Shown: one piece after another, positions 28,384 to 37,129 of the stretch
Layout: the number at the start of each line of letters is the position of its first letter
Numbering within the stretch: the stretch's first letter is position 1
From: Micavibrio sp.
GTDB lineage: Bacteria > Pseudomonadota > Alphaproteobacteria > UBA9219
Assembly: GCA_020718105.1 (NCBI GenBank)
Contig: DYDA01000013.1
Location: forward strand, 1 to 58,786
Direction of reading: 5' to 3'
DNA: 58,786 nt
Notes under the pieces: model-generated
Seen by the model: the letters and a program-made list of their open reading frames with translations, nothing else
Told to the model about the DNA's origin: nothing
The model's database searches: none
Program-made: the position numbers and the translations under genes

Positions 28384-29115
28384 TTATAAGAAAAAGATAT
28401 CGCCCGTTTGTATAACGGTTTCCGCCCCCTCTGCCAATCGTAAGATAAGGCCACCCTTGGGATCAATGCCGGCAAAGTCGCCTTGAATCTCTCCTGTTGG
28501 CGTTCGCACGACCATGGGTCCCATCTTGGCATCCGACAGCCACGCCTTACGAAGAGGGCAAAAACCATCGTAGTAAAGCGTTTGCCGCCATTGTTCAAGG
28601 CTTTGCAAGAAATAGGTCAAAATGGCATCAACCGTCACGGACGCCCCCTGTTCAGATAACGATGTCGTTGGATAAAGGGCTTCTTGAGGATGGCTGGCCA
28701 CATTAATCCCGACCCCCACCACGATCCAGTCAACCAGATTCTGAACGACAGGCGCCGTCTCAATCAAAATGCCGCTGATTTTCTTATCTTCAACCAACAC
28801 ATCGTTTGGCCACTTCAATTGCAAAGACGCCTCAGGGCAGGCCTTTAAAACCGCATCGTGAACGGCCAAGGCCGCCGCAAAACTATAAAGAGCCGCCCAT
28901 TGCAGCGTAATGGAACGAGGCCGCAAAAGAACGCTAGCGTATAAATTACCCTCTGGCGATTCCCACGTGCGCCCTAAACGTCCCTTCCCCGCCGTTTGAC
29001 GAAGCGCACGAACGACAAGCCCCTCCGCCTCGCCAGCCTCGGCAGCCTGCTTGGCAACCGCATTGGTGCTTGCAGTAACATCAAGTTCCTGAATACGAAA
29101 AAAAGAAGGGGTCAT
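28384..29115 (-). CDS. birA: Biotin--[acetyl-CoA-carboxylase] ligase
   Basis: A 243-residue biotin protein ligase that activates biotin as biotinyl-AMP and attaches it to the carboxylase carrier protein. Visible motifs are TASTNAVAKQ, KGRLGRTWESPEGNLYASVLL (biotin/ATP loop), LKWPNDVLVEDKKISGILIE and VVGVGINV. No N-terminal DNA-binding domain is present, so it is a plain ligase and not a repressor. The start at 29115 overlaps the nuoN stop in ATGA; a frame extending to 29172 would add 19 residues encoded within nuoN. Confidence 0.92.
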   Translation of the reverse strand: MTPSFFRIQELDVTASTNAVAKQAAEAGEAEGLVVRALRQTAGKGRLGRTWESPEGNLYASVLLRPRSITLQWAALYSFAAALAVHDAVLKACPEASLQLKWPNDVLVEDKKISGILIETAPVVQNLVDWIVVGVGINVASHPQEALYPTTSLSEQGASVTVDAILTYFLQSLEQWRQTLYYDGFCPLRKAWLSDAKMGPMVVRTPTGEIQGDFAGIDPKGGLILRLAEGAETVIQTGDIFFL

Positions 29116-30572
29116 GGGACGAGCAACCTTTCCACAGCTTGATGCGCGCCTTCGATAACGGGCGAAGGCCAAAGGACGAACAAAACAACAAACAACGTCG
29201 CCAACGCAAGACCACAGTTGTGCGCATAAGAACGAGGCGATGTCAAAACCGATCCGCTCCCTTTATCAAAATACATGATCTTGACGATCCGTAAATAATA
29301 ACCTGCGGCTACGACGCTGGCGAGGACGCCGATAAGAGCCAAAGGCCACAGCCCCGCCTTCACCGCCGCCAACAACACAAAGTATTTTCCAAAAAAGCCA
29401 GCCAACGGCGGAACGCCCGCCAAAGAAAACAACATTGCCGCCAGCACAAGAGATAACCAAGGATGCGCTTGCGAAAGACCCGCCAAATCATCCACGGACT
29501 CCACGAGCGCCTCGCCTTGGCGCAACCCCGCCACAACACCGAACACGCCCAGCGTCGCAACAAAATAAACGGCCAAATAAATCAGCACGCCTTGCAGCCC
29601 CTCTACGCTCATCCCTCCGGCCACAGGATCCAAAGCCGCCAAGCCCACCAGCATCGTGCCAACATTCGCAATGGCGCTATAAGCCATAAGCCGCTTAATG
29701 TTCTTTTGCAGCAAGCCCGCAAACGATCCCAGCGCCATAGAGGCCACAGCCAGAGCCATCAAAACCGGCTGCCAGACAGACGCGGCAGCGATCAAAGGCA
29801 CACCAAGCACAACCGCCAGCAAAGCCAATGCCGCAATTTTAGGCGCAGCCGCCAAAAAAGCGGTGACGGGCAAAGGCGCGCCCTCATACACATCGGGCGT
29901 CCACATATGAAACGGCGCAGCGGATACTTTCAACGCAAAGCCCGCCATGACAAAAACAAGACCGACGACAAGGCCGATAGGCATCGCCTGTCCTTGCGCC
30001 AAAGTATGCGCCATAACATCGAACCCTGTGCCGCCCGCAAAGCCATAAAGCAGTGATAGCCCAAACAGCATAATCGCGGATGAAAAAGCCGACAGCATAA
30101 AATACTTCAGCCCCGCTTCACTGGATCGTTTCTCTTCGCGCTGAAAAGCCGTCAGGACATAAAGCCCCAGATTTTGCAGCTCCAGCGCGACATACAAAGC
30201 GATCCAATCATGCGCCGAGATCATCAGCATCATGCCCAGCGTCGCCAGCATCACCAAAACGGGATATTCGGGTTTGAGGCCACTTTTCTGTCCACCAAAG
30301 AACACGGGCGCAAGCACCAGCGACCCCGCCGCCGCGATCAACAACATGACTTTAACAAACCGCCTATAGTCATCCACCGCGAACATGCCATAAAGCGCCA
30401 CGCCGGATTCGCGCCCCAACGCAACCAACGCTGCAGCCGCCAGCAAGGAAACCACCGCCGCGCTTGTTACAAGGCCTCCGGCCTTATCCCCACGAAACGC
30501 GCCAATCAGCAGTAAAGCCATCGCCGCCAGCGCCACCGTTATTTCAGGAAGAGCAAAAAGAATGCTGGTCAT
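29112..30572 (-). CDS. nuoN: NADH-quinone oxidoreductase subunit N
   Basis: A 486-residue antiporter-like membrane subunit of complex I with about fourteen helices. Family marks include EPLEYPVLVMLATLG-like helix 4 sequence, YVALELQNLGLYVL with the conserved Glu, GLKYFMLSAFSSAIMLFGLSLLYG and KRLMAYSAIANVGTMLVG with the conserved Lys. Together with L and M it forms the proton-pumping arm. It is the last nuo gene, starts by ATGA overlap with nuoM and overlaps birA the same way. No insertion is seen. Confidence 0.95.
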   Translation of the reverse strand: MTSILFALPEITVALAAMALLLIGAFRGDKAGGLVTSAAVVSLLAAAALVALGRESGVALYGMFAVDDYRRFVKVMLLIAAAGSLVLAPVFFGGQKSGLKPEYPVLVMLATLGMMLMISAHDWIALYVALELQNLGLYVLTAFQREEKRSSEAGLKYFMLSAFSSAIMLFGLSLLYGFAGGTGFDVMAHTLAQGQAMPIGLVVGLVFVMAGFALKVSAAPFHMWTPDVYEGAPLPVTAFLAAAPKIAALALLAVVLGVPLIAAASVWQPVLMALAVASMALGSFAGLLQKNIKRLMAYSAIANVGTMLVGLAALDPVAGGMSVEGLQGVLIYLAVYFVATLGVFGVVAGLRQGEALVESVDDLAGLSQAHPWLSLVLAAMLFSLAGVPPLAGFFGKYFVLLAAVKAGLWPLALIGVLASVVAAGYYLRIVKIMYFDKGSGSVLTSPRSYAHNCGLALATLFVVLFVLWPSPVIEGAHQAVERLLVP

Positions 30573-32053
30573 CTATCTTCCCCCTGAAGGCTGAAGGCCA
30601 AATGCTTGACATCCACGTCCATCACCTTCGTGAACGTCGTCGGATAAAGCCCCAGCCACAAAACCAAAAACAAAAGCGGAAGGAACAGCGCAGCCTCACG
30701 CCACGTTAGGTCGCGCATCTCTTTAACGTCCGCTTTCTCAGCCACGCCAAAGAACACCCGCGCATAAAGCCACAGCATATAAACGGCGCCTAAAACAATG
30801 CCCAACGCCGCCACCGCTGCCACACGATGATCCATCAACCACGCGCCCTGCATCGCCAAAAACTCGCCCACAAAGCCCGACGTTCCGGGAAGCCCCACAG
30901 CAGCCAACGTAAAGACCATAAACACCGACGCGAAACGCGGCATCACGCTGGCCACGCCGCCAAACCGCGCAATATCGCGCGTGTGAAGGCGCTCATACAC
31001 CACACCAACACCAAGGAACAACGCAGCGGACACAAGCCCGTGCGAGAGCATCACCATCATCGCGCCGTCCAAACCCTCACGCGTGCCAGAAAAAATGCCC
31101 AGCGTGACGTAGCCCATATGCGCGACGGATGAATAGGCAACCAGCTTCTTCATATCCGTCTGCGCCAGCGCCACCAACGAGCCATAGACGATGGCGATCA
31201 GGCTAAGAGCCACCACCAGCGGCGCAAAGGTCGCGCTGGCCTCTGGCAACATCTGCAAAGAAATCCGGATAAAGCCGTACCCGCCCATCTTCAACAAAAC
31301 GCCCGCCAGAATAACGCTGCCCGCGGTCGGGGCTTGCACATGCGCATCGGGCAGCCACGTATGGAACGGCCACATAGGAGTCTTCACCGCAAACGATGCA
31401 AAGAACGCCAGCCACAACCAAACGGCCATTTCCTTGGGAAACGCAAAGCCCATCAGCGCGGTCATATCACTCGTGCCCGCCTTCATCACCATCACAAAGA
31501 TAGCGACCAACATCAAAACCGATCCCAAGAACGTGTAGAGGAAAAACTTCATCGCCGCATAAACGCGCCGCTCACCGCCCCACACGCCGATGATCAAAAA
31601 CATGGGGATCAACACGCCTTCAAAAAACACATAGAACAAAAAGAAATCCAGCGACGTGAACATCCCGATCATCATCGCCTCAAGCAACAACAGCGCCGCC
31701 ATAAAAGACCGCGCACGTTCCTTCACCACAAAGCCCGACACCATCGCAAGGGGCGTCAGCAACGTCGAGAGCAAAACGAACCACAGCGAGATTCCATCCA
31801 CGCCGCGATGATACACAAGTCCCATCGACGGCATCCACACGGCCTTTTCGATAAGCTGAAAACCGCCCACCACCGCATCGTAAAAAATGGGAAGCGCCAG
31901 CGAGGCAACAAACGTCACGCCAGCAAACATCAACGCAATCAACCTTGCGCGGCGTGCCTGCTTTTCATCCTGCCCCCGAGGCAACAGCGCCAGCGCCACC
32001 ACACCCAAAAGCGGCAGGAACGTGATCAAGCTTAAAAGCGGAATTTGCACCAT
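30569..32053 (-). CDS. nuoM: NADH-quinone oxidoreductase subunit M
   Basis: A 494-residue antiporter-like subunit with about fourteen helices. Conserved segments are DFFLFYVFFEGVLIPMFLIIGVWGG (helix-5 Glu), AVKTPMWPFHTWLPDAHVQAPTAGSVILAG, DMKKLVAYSSVAHMGYVTLGIF and LPGTSGFVGEF. It pumps protons in the membrane arm of complex I. Its leader was reshaped by the GIY-YIG cassette: the right palindrome ends 18 bases before the ATG, leaving the GGGAGGGG ribosome site intact but removing the usual overlap with nuoL. Confidence 0.96.
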   Translation of the reverse strand: MVQIPLLSLITFLPLLGVVALALLPRGQDEKQARRARLIALMFAGVTFVASLALPIFYDAVVGGFQLIEKAVWMPSMGLVYHRGVDGISLWFVLLSTLLTPLAMVSGFVVKERARSFMAALLLLEAMMIGMFTSLDFFLFYVFFEGVLIPMFLIIGVWGGERRVYAAMKFFLYTFLGSVLMLVAIFVMVMKAGTSDMTALMGFAFPKEMAVWLWLAFFASFAVKTPMWPFHTWLPDAHVQAPTAGSVILAGVLLKMGGYGFIRISLQMLPEASATFAPLVVALSLIAIVYGSLVALAQTDMKKLVAYSSVAHMGYVTLGIFSGTREGLDGAMMVMLSHGLVSAALFLGVGVVYERLHTRDIARFGGVASVMPRFASVFMVFTLAAVGLPGTSGFVGEFLAMQGAWLMDHRVAAVAALGIVLGAVYMLWLYARVFFGVAEKADVKEMRDLTWREAALFLPLLFLVLWLGLYPTTFTKVMDVDVKHLAFSLQGEDR

Positions 32054-32071
32054 CGTTTATCTATCCCCTCC

Positions 32072-32457
32072 CGTCATGCCAGCGAAGGCTGGCATCCCAT
32101 TTTCTTTATTTTTGCAAATCTTCATACAAATCCCGCCATGTCAGGTTAAACTCCTTAATCCTGTTTGTCTTCCATTCCCGTTGCCATGCCTTAATGTTTT
32201 TCTCTCGCCTAATTGCTTCCTCGGCTGTTCCATATTCCTCATAATAAACCAGCTGCTTGAGGCCATATTTTTTTTGTAAATCCTTTATAAAGGCCCTCGC
32301 GATGTTCCCATACGCGCCGAGCAAGATTGTTCGTAACACCCGTGTAAAGCGTCCCATAAGGCTTGTCCGTAACAATATAAACCCAAAAACGCCGATCCAC
32401 TCTTTTGCCCTCACAAAAGAAAAAACAAATGGGATGCCAGCCTTCGCTGGCATGACG
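32072..32457 (-). mobile_element. GIY-YIG palindrome cassette, copy 1, between nuoL and nuoM
   Basis: The 386-bp unit is bounded by two inverted palindromes. ATGCCAGC-GAAG-GCTGGCAT (32076-32095) carries an outer CGTC; ATGCCAGC-CTTC-GCTGGCAT (32434-32453) ends in GACG. Between them is one GIY-YIG nuclease reading frame on the minus strand. The layout matches copy 2 at 39248-39631 nearly base for base in length, but the palindrome arms differ (ATGCCAGC here, ATCCCCGC there). The two units are therefore related but not recent duplicates. Confidence 0.8.
32106..32400 (-). pseudogene. GIY-YIG nuclease, frameshifted copy
   Basis: Read from a GTG at 32400 the protein begins VDRRFWVYIVTDKPYGTLYTGVT, and the second half reads KKYGLKQLVYYEEYGTAEEAIRREKNIKAWQREW to WRDLYEDLQK. 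The halves lie in different frames. The unit is 295 bases against 294 in the intact copy at 39280-39573. The extra base is in an uninterrupted run of eight A on the coding strand (32268-32275), where the intact copy has a mixed 7-base sequence. It is either dead or rescued by slippage on the A8 run. Confidence 0.8.
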
Positions 32458-32476
32458 AAGCTTTTTTTGCCTCCCC

Positions 32477-34522
32477 TCACCAAACCCTCACCATCGCCCA
32501 CGCCACCATCGCGGCAAGAGCGAGCGCCATCACAAACGCATAGTGAAACGCATAACCCGTCTGCCAGCACCGCGCCCTTGCGCCAAGCCCTTGCGCCACA
32601 GCGCTCACACCATCGGGGCCAAAGCGATCGATCACAGCCTCATCCCCCTTGTGCCAGAAAAACGCGCCCAGCTTTGGCAAAGGCCGCACGAACAAACGCT
32701 CATAGACCTCGTCGAAATAGTATTTATTGAAAACGAGGCGATACAAAGCACCCAACCGTACCGCCATAACCGCCGGAATGTCTGGCCTACGCGCATAAAG
32801 CCATCCCGACAGCCCCATCCCCAAAAGCGCGAGCGCCAACGGTGCAAGCTTGGCCACCTCTGGAACAACCGCGCCCTCATGCCCATGCAAGGCAACCAAC
32901 GCGCCGCGCCAAAAAGCGCCATCAGGCGCAGAGGCGAACCAATCATGCCCCACAAAGCCCGCAAACACCGCGCCCAAAGCCAAAGGCACAAGCGGCCCCA
33001 AAAGCCACCACGACGATTCATGGACGTGCGCCGCCGTGTGCTTATCGTAACGCGCCGCGCCATGGAATGTCAGGACAATAAGCCGCCACGAATAAAACGC
33101 CGTCATAAACGCCGCCATAAGCCCAAGGCCATAGGCCACACGCCCATACCAAGAACCATGCGCATAGGCAGCCTCTAAAATCATGTCTTTGGAATAAAAC
33201 CCAGCAAAGCCAAACACGCCTTCGATCCCAATGCCCGCCAAAGCCAGCGACCCGATCCACATCAACGCATAAGTCACGGGCATCTTACGCCATAGGCCGC
33301 CCATTTTCCGCATGTCCTGCTCACCGCTCATCGCGTGAATGACGCTGCCCGCCGCAAGAAACAAAAGCGCCTTAAAAAACGCATGCGTGGCCAAATGAAA
33401 GATCGATGCGCCATAGGCCGACACGCCAGCGGCAAAGAACATAGTGCCCAATTGGCTCATCGTCGAATAAGCGATCACGCGCTTAATATCAAACTGCGTG
33501 AGGCCGATAGAGGCCGCCACCACCGCCGTCACCGCGCCCACGATGGCAATCACCGCCAACGCGGCAGGCGCGTATTCAAACAAAGGCGAAAGCCGCGCCA
33601 CCATAAACACACCCGCCGTCACCATCGTCGCCGCATGGATCAAAGCCGACACGGGCGTTGGCCCCTCCATCGCGTCGGGCAGCCAAACATGAAGGCCAAG
33701 CTGCGCCGATTTACCCATCGCCCCCACGAACAAAAGGAGGCAAACCGCCGTTAAAGCGCAGCACGAACGATCACCCATAACATAGGTTTGACCAACGACC
33801 TGCGGCGCGTTTTTAAAAATCACGTCAAAATCAAGCGATCCAAATAACTGGTAGCAGCCAAAGATGCCCAAAAGGAATCCAAAATCGCCAATCCGGTTAA
33901 CCCAAAAAGCCTTCATCCCCGCGCAAGAAGCGGCAGGCTTTTCATACCAATACCCAATGAGCAGATAGGAACACAAACCAACCCCCTCCCACCCAAAAAA
34001 CATCTGCAACAGATTGTCGGCGCTGACCAGCATCAACATAAAAAACGTGAACAGCGACAGATACGCCATAAAGCGCACCACGCCCTTATCGCCCTTCATA
34101 TACGTCACGGCATAAAGGTGAACCATGGCCGAGATGCCCGTCACAACCATCACCATAATAGCCGTGAGCGTATCAAAGCGCAGCGCCCAGTTGGCCTTCA
34201 CCCCACCCATCGCAAACCACGGCGCAAGAACATGCGTGCGCGCCCCGCCCTCGCCAAAAGCCACATCAACAAAAATAAAAACCGCCAGCGCCGCCGCGAT
34301 CAGCATAAGGAGGGATGTTAAAAGACCGGCAAAAACATCTCTTTTTTCTTTCGTCATCCCCGCGAAAGCGGGGATCCAGTTTAATTTAAAAGAAAACGGG
34401 ACTCCCGCTTGCGCGGGAGTGACAGTGTTTTGGGGGTTGCACAAAGCCACCCCCCCCGCCAACGCAGCGCCTAGCAAAGGCAGAAAAACAACAGCGCTAT
34501 CGATAATGGTTGTCATGCTCAT
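32477..34522 (-). CDS. nuoL: NADH-quinone oxidoreductase subunit L with in-frame palindromic insertion
   Basis: A 681-residue antiporter-like subunit with the long lateral C-terminal helix. Conserved segments are LLQMFFGWEGVGLCSYLLIGYWY, GAMGKSAQLGLHVWLPDAMEGPTPVSALIHAATMVTAG, DIKRVIAYSTMSQLGTMFFA and HAFFKALLFLAAGSVIHA. Between the first hydrophobic segment and the next, residues 34-57 are encoded entirely by a 72-bp repeat element (34352-34423). This adds a TPAQAGVP / WIPAFAGMT peptide to what should be a short loop. The reading frame stays open, so the protein is probably functional. AGGGG precedes the ATG by seven bases; four bases separate it from the nuoK stop. Confidence 0.95.
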   Translation of the reverse strand: MSMTTIIDSAVVFLPLLGAALAGGVALCNPQNTVTPAQAGVPFSFKLNWIPAFAGMTKEKRDVFAGLLTSLLMLIAAALAVFIFVDVAFGEGGARTHVLAPWFAMGGVKANWALRFDTLTAIMVMVVTGISAMVHLYAVTYMKGDKGVVRFMAYLSLFTFFMLMLVSADNLLQMFFGWEGVGLCSYLLIGYWYEKPAASCAGMKAFWVNRIGDFGFLLGIFGCYQLFGSLDFDVIFKNAPQVVGQTYVMGDRSCCALTAVCLLLFVGAMGKSAQLGLHVWLPDAMEGPTPVSALIHAATMVTAGVFMVARLSPLFEYAPAALAVIAIVGAVTAVVAASIGLTQFDIKRVIAYSTMSQLGTMFFAAGVSAYGASIFHLATHAFFKALLFLAAGSVIHAMSGEQDMRKMGGLWRKMPVTYALMWIGSLALAGIGIEGVFGFAGFYSKDMILEAAYAHGSWYGRVAYGLGLMAAFMTAFYSWRLIVLTFHGAARYDKHTAAHVHESSWWLLGPLVPLALGAVFAGFVGHDWFASAPDGAFWRGALVALHGHEGAVVPEVAKLAPLALALLGMGLSGWLYARRPDIPAVMAVRLGALYRLVFNKYYFDEVYERLFVRPLPKLGAFFWHKGDEAVIDRFGPDGVSAVAQGLGARARCWQTGYAFHYAFVMALALAAMVAWAMVRVW
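34352..34423. repeat. 72-bp two-palindrome element inside nuoL
   Basis: It has two hairpins, ATCCCCGC-GAAA-GCGGGGAT (34356-34375) and ACTCCCGC-TTGC-GCGGGAGT (34401-34420), with outer CGTC and GAC ends and about 25 bases between. It has the same outer ends as the GIY-YIG cassettes but lacks the nuclease, like a non-autonomous derivative. Its length is a multiple of three and it contains no stop in the nuoL frame. Confidence 0.88.
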
Positions 34523-34526
34523 GCGC

Positions 34527-34850
34527 CTACCCCTTTAAATCCGATAAGCCGCTCACGGCAATCTCACCACGCTGACGAAACGCTACAACCAAAATGGCAA
34601 GGCCGATGGCCGACTCTGCCGCCGCGACAGTCAAAACGATCATCGCAAAAGCCTGCCCCGCGATCCCGCCGCCGAAATGCGAAAACGCTACAAGGTTCAG
34701 CGTCGCGGCCAACAGCATCAGCTCAATCGACATCAGCCACACGATCACGTTGCGACGATTCATAACAACGCCCATCAAGCCCACGACAAACAGCATCCCC
34801 GCCAACGCCAAATAATGCCCAAGGCCAATCGTGAAAAGATTTCCCATCAT
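34527..34850 (-). CDS. nuoK: NADH-quinone oxidoreductase subunit K
   Basis: A 107-residue membrane subunit with three helices. [31 protein letters not shown] carries the conserved membrane Glu in helix 2, and [21 protein letters not shown] the one in helix 3. These acidic residues form part of the central proton path of complex I. Two tandem ATGs overlap the nuoJ stop as ATGATG; either start is possible. Confidence 0.95.
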   Translation of the reverse strand: MMGNLFTIGLGHYLALAGMLFVVGLMGVVMNRRNVIVWLMSIELMLLAATLNLVAFSHFGGGIAGQAFAMIVLTVAAAESAIGLAILVVAFRQRGEIAVSGLSDLKG

Positions 34851-35440
34851 AAAATCCCCTTTCCGCTTTCAACATGATGCAGGCTCACAACGTCCTCGGC
34901 GCGACGATCCAACTGCGCTTGCACGTTTTGCCGCTTCGTGCCGCGAGAGCCGCGCTGCGTCAAAGCAATCGCGCCGATCATGGCCGTCAGCAACACCAAG
35001 CCCGACACCTGAAACGGATAGATAAAGTCCGTGTACAAAACGCGCCCCAAAGCCTTTGTGTTTTCAATGTCCGTAGCAACGCTGATGACGGCTTGCGCCT
35101 GCGGCCAAAACACGGCCATCACCACCACCTGAACAAGCAGCACGGCCCCCACGCCAAGCGACATAGGCAAAAACCGCTTAAGAGGCGGGCGCGGCGCATC
35201 GCCTTGCACGTCCAGCATCATCACAACGAACAAGAACAACACGGCGACCGCGCCGACATAAACGATCAGCAAAATGAACGCCAAAAACTCAGCCCCCAAC
35301 AACAAGAACAGCCCCGCCGCATTGAAGAAACACAGGATCAAAAACAAAACCGCATTCACGGGCTGGCGAACACTCACCACCGCCACCGCCGAGGCGATCA
35401 ACACAAGCGCAAACACATAAAACATCGCTCCGGCAATCAT
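34847..35440 (-). CDS. nuoJ: NADH-quinone oxidoreductase subunit J
   Basis: A 197-residue membrane subunit with five helices, including [53 protein letters not shown], which holds the pi-bulge helix 3. It links the hydrophilic and membrane arms of complex I. The ATG at 35440 has GGAGG seven bases upstream. A frame running back to 35512 would translate the repeat element that now lies between nuoI and nuoJ, so it is rejected. Confidence 0.94.
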   Translation of the reverse strand: MIAGAMFYVFALVLIASAVAVVSVRQPVNAVLFLILCFFNAAGLFLLLGAEFLAFILLIVYVGAVAVLFLFVVMMLDVQGDAPRPPLKRFLPMSLGVGAVLLVQVVVMAVFWPQAQAVISVATDIENTKALGRVLYTDFIYPFQVSGLVLLTAMIGAIALTQRGSRGTKRQNVQAQLDRRAEDVVSLHHVESGKGIL

Positions 35441-35460
35441 GCGACCTCCGCAAAGAAAGT

Positions 35461-35585
35461 CGTCATTGCGAGCGGAGCGAAGCAATCCAGCTGCGCGGCG
35501 TCTGCCGCGCAAGAGAATCGCTTGCCGCGCAGACGTGCGGCAGACTGGATTGCCACGTCGGCCTTACGGCCTCCTCGCAATGACG
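35461..35585. repeat. Second-family palindromic repeat between nuoI and nuoJ
   Basis: The 125-bp element starts CGTCATTGCGAG (35461-35472) and ends with its inverse CTCGCAATGACG (35574-35585). An inner inverted pair GCAATCCAG / CTGGATTGC lies at 35482-35490 and 35545-35553, and GC-rich hairpins (CTGCCGCGC type) at the centre. Related copies are at 40947 (left half only) and 41652-41780. It contains no gene. Confidence 0.88.
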
Positions 35586-35598
35586 GATTATGTTTCCC

Positions 35599-35626
35599 CT
35601 GAATTCCGAACCCTGAATCCTGAAAG
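35599..35626 (+). repeat. Degenerate 7-bp tandem repeat after nuoI
   Basis: Four units, CTGAATT, CCGAACC, CTGAATC and CTGAAAG, lie between the palindromic repeat and the nuoI stop codon at 35634. The same 7-base pattern occurs beside the related elements at 41022 and 41794, so the heptamers seem to belong to the element. Confidence 0.65.
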
Positions 35627-35633
35627 CTTCTTT

Positions 35634-36128
35634 TCATCCCCGCCCCCTATCCGCTTCGATGTTCGCGGTCAAAACGGCCTCCCACCTATCGCCGTTATCC
35701 AAAAGCCGCTCCTTGTCGTACAAAAGCTCCTCATGCGTCCATGTCGCGTATTCAAAGTTGGGCCCTTCAACAATCGCGCCCACGGGACAAACCTCTTGGC
35801 ACAGGCCGCAATTGATGCACTTCGTCATATCGATGTCATAGCGCGTGGTGCGGCGCGAGCCATCTTGTGCCACGCCCGCTTCAATCGTAATGGCCAGCGC
35901 AGGGCACACAGCCTCGCACAGCTTGCACGCAATGCACCGCTCTGTCCCGTCGGCATAGCGGCGCAGAGCATGTTCGCCACGAAAGCGCGGGCTGATCGAC
36001 CCCTTTTCATACGGATAATTGATCGTGACTTTCGGCTTAAAGATATACCGAAAGGTCAAGGCCAACCCGGCCAAAAGATCCAGCCCCAGCCAATAACGCA
36101 TCCGTTGTTTGATCTGCGCCTTGTTCAT
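35634..36128 (-). CDS. nuoI: NADH-quinone oxidoreductase subunit I
   Basis: A 164-residue peripheral subunit with two four-iron clusters: [12 protein letters not shown] and [12 protein letters not shown], the last electron relays (N6a and N6b) before N2. The N-terminal amphipathic segment anchors it to the membrane arm. It starts in ATGA overlap with nuoH. Eight bases after its stop the heptamer and palindrome insert begins, so its former coupling to nuoJ is broken. Confidence 0.96.
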   Translation of the reverse strand: MNKAQIKQRMRYWLGLDLLAGLALTFRYIFKPKVTINYPYEKGSISPRFRGEHALRRYADGTERCIACKLCEAVCPALAITIEAGVAQDGSRRTTRYDIDMTKCINCGLCQEVCPVGAIVEGPNFEYATWTHEELLYDKERLLDNGDRWEAVLTANIEADRGRG

Positions 36129-37129
36129 CCGGCCTCTCCTACCATCTTAACCGTGGCCACAACGACGACCCACAGCAGCGAAAGCGGCAGGAAAAACTTC
36201 CAGCCGATCCGCATCAGTTGATCATAGCGATAGCGTGGCAACGTGCCGCGCACCCATAAAAACACAAAGAGGCACAGCACGATTTTCATCGCAAACCACA
36301 CAAAGCCCGGCACAAAGCCCAGCGCGGCCAAAGGCGGCAACCACCCGCCCAAAAACAAAACCGTCATCATCGCGCTCATCAAAATCATGTTCGCGTACTC
36401 GCCCAAAAAGAACATCGCGAAAATCATGGCCGAGTATTCCGTGTTGAACCCGCCAACCAACTCAGACTCGCCCTCTGGCAAGTCAAAGGGGCTGCGGTTC
36501 GTTTCGGCCAAGGCCGAGGCAAAAAACAAAACGGCCATCGGCAGTAAAATCGAAAAAATATACCAGCCGTCCTTTTGAGCCTCGACAATCTTGCTTAAAT
36601 TAAGCGTCCCCGCCTGCAAAAGCACCGTCACGATAATCAACCCAATCGACACCTCATACGACACCATTTGCGCGGCGCTGCGAAGGCCACCCAAAAGCGC
36701 GTATTTTGAGTTAGACGCCCACCCCGCGATGATAATCGCGTAAACGCCCAACGATGAAATCGCCAGCAAATACAAAATACCAACATTGATATTCGCCAGA
36801 ACAAGCCCCGCATCAAACGGGATCACCGCCCACGCCGAAAGCGCCAACAGAAAAGTAAACACAGGCGCGGCGATAAACAAACCGACGTTCGCGCCTGAAG
36901 GGATAATCGTTTCCTTAAACATCACCTTCAGGCCATCGGCCATCGGCTGCAACAGGCCAAAAGGCCCCACGACGTTTGGCCCTTTACGCAACTGAATCGC
37001 ACCCAGCACTTTGCGCTCGGCATAGGTCAGGTACGCCGTCCCGCCCAGCACCACGCCCAAAATTCCCCCGATGCCCAAAAGCATCCAGAAAAGCGGCAGA
37101 AGATAAATTGTCATCAGGTCATCCCTCAT
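36125..37129 (-). CDS. nuoH: NADH-quinone oxidoreductase subunit H
   Basis: A 334-residue membrane subunit with eight helices that forms the quinone pocket. Visible marks are [65 protein letters not shown] and [20 protein letters not shown], all essential quinone-site segments. The start at 37129 overlaps the nuoG stop as ATGA; a frame back to 37201 is an extension inside nuoG. Confidence 0.96.
   Translation of the reverse strand: MRDDLMTIYLLPLFWMLLGIGGILGVVLGGTAYLTYAERKVLGAIQLRKGPNVVGPFGLLQPMADGLKVMFKETIIPSGANVGLFIAAPVFTFLLALSAWAVIPFDAGLVLANINVGILYLLAISSLGVYAIIIAGWASNSKYALLGGLRSAAQMVSYEVSIGLIIVTVLLQAGTLNLSKIVEAQKDGWYIFSILLPMAVLFFASALAETNRSPFDLPEGESELVGGFNTEYSAMIFAMFFLGEYANMILMSAMMTVLFLGGWLPPLAALGFVPGFVWFAMKIVLCLFVFLWVRGTLPRYRYDQLMRIGWKFFLPLSLLWVVVVATVKMVGEAG

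Noticed and set aside
29116-29172. Longer birA start
   Set aside because: These codons lie inside nuoN; the ATGA overlap at 29112-29115 gives the expected N-terminus.
32072-32457. Target-site duplication around GIY-YIG copy 1
   Set aside because: CCCCTC-like sequences occur on both sides but at unequal distances from the ends and are also ribosome-site-like, so no duplication can be claimed.
35439-36221. 260-codon plus-strand frame over the nuoI-nuoJ region
   Set aside because: It starts in the palindromic repeat and is antisense to nuoI, with no recognisable domain.
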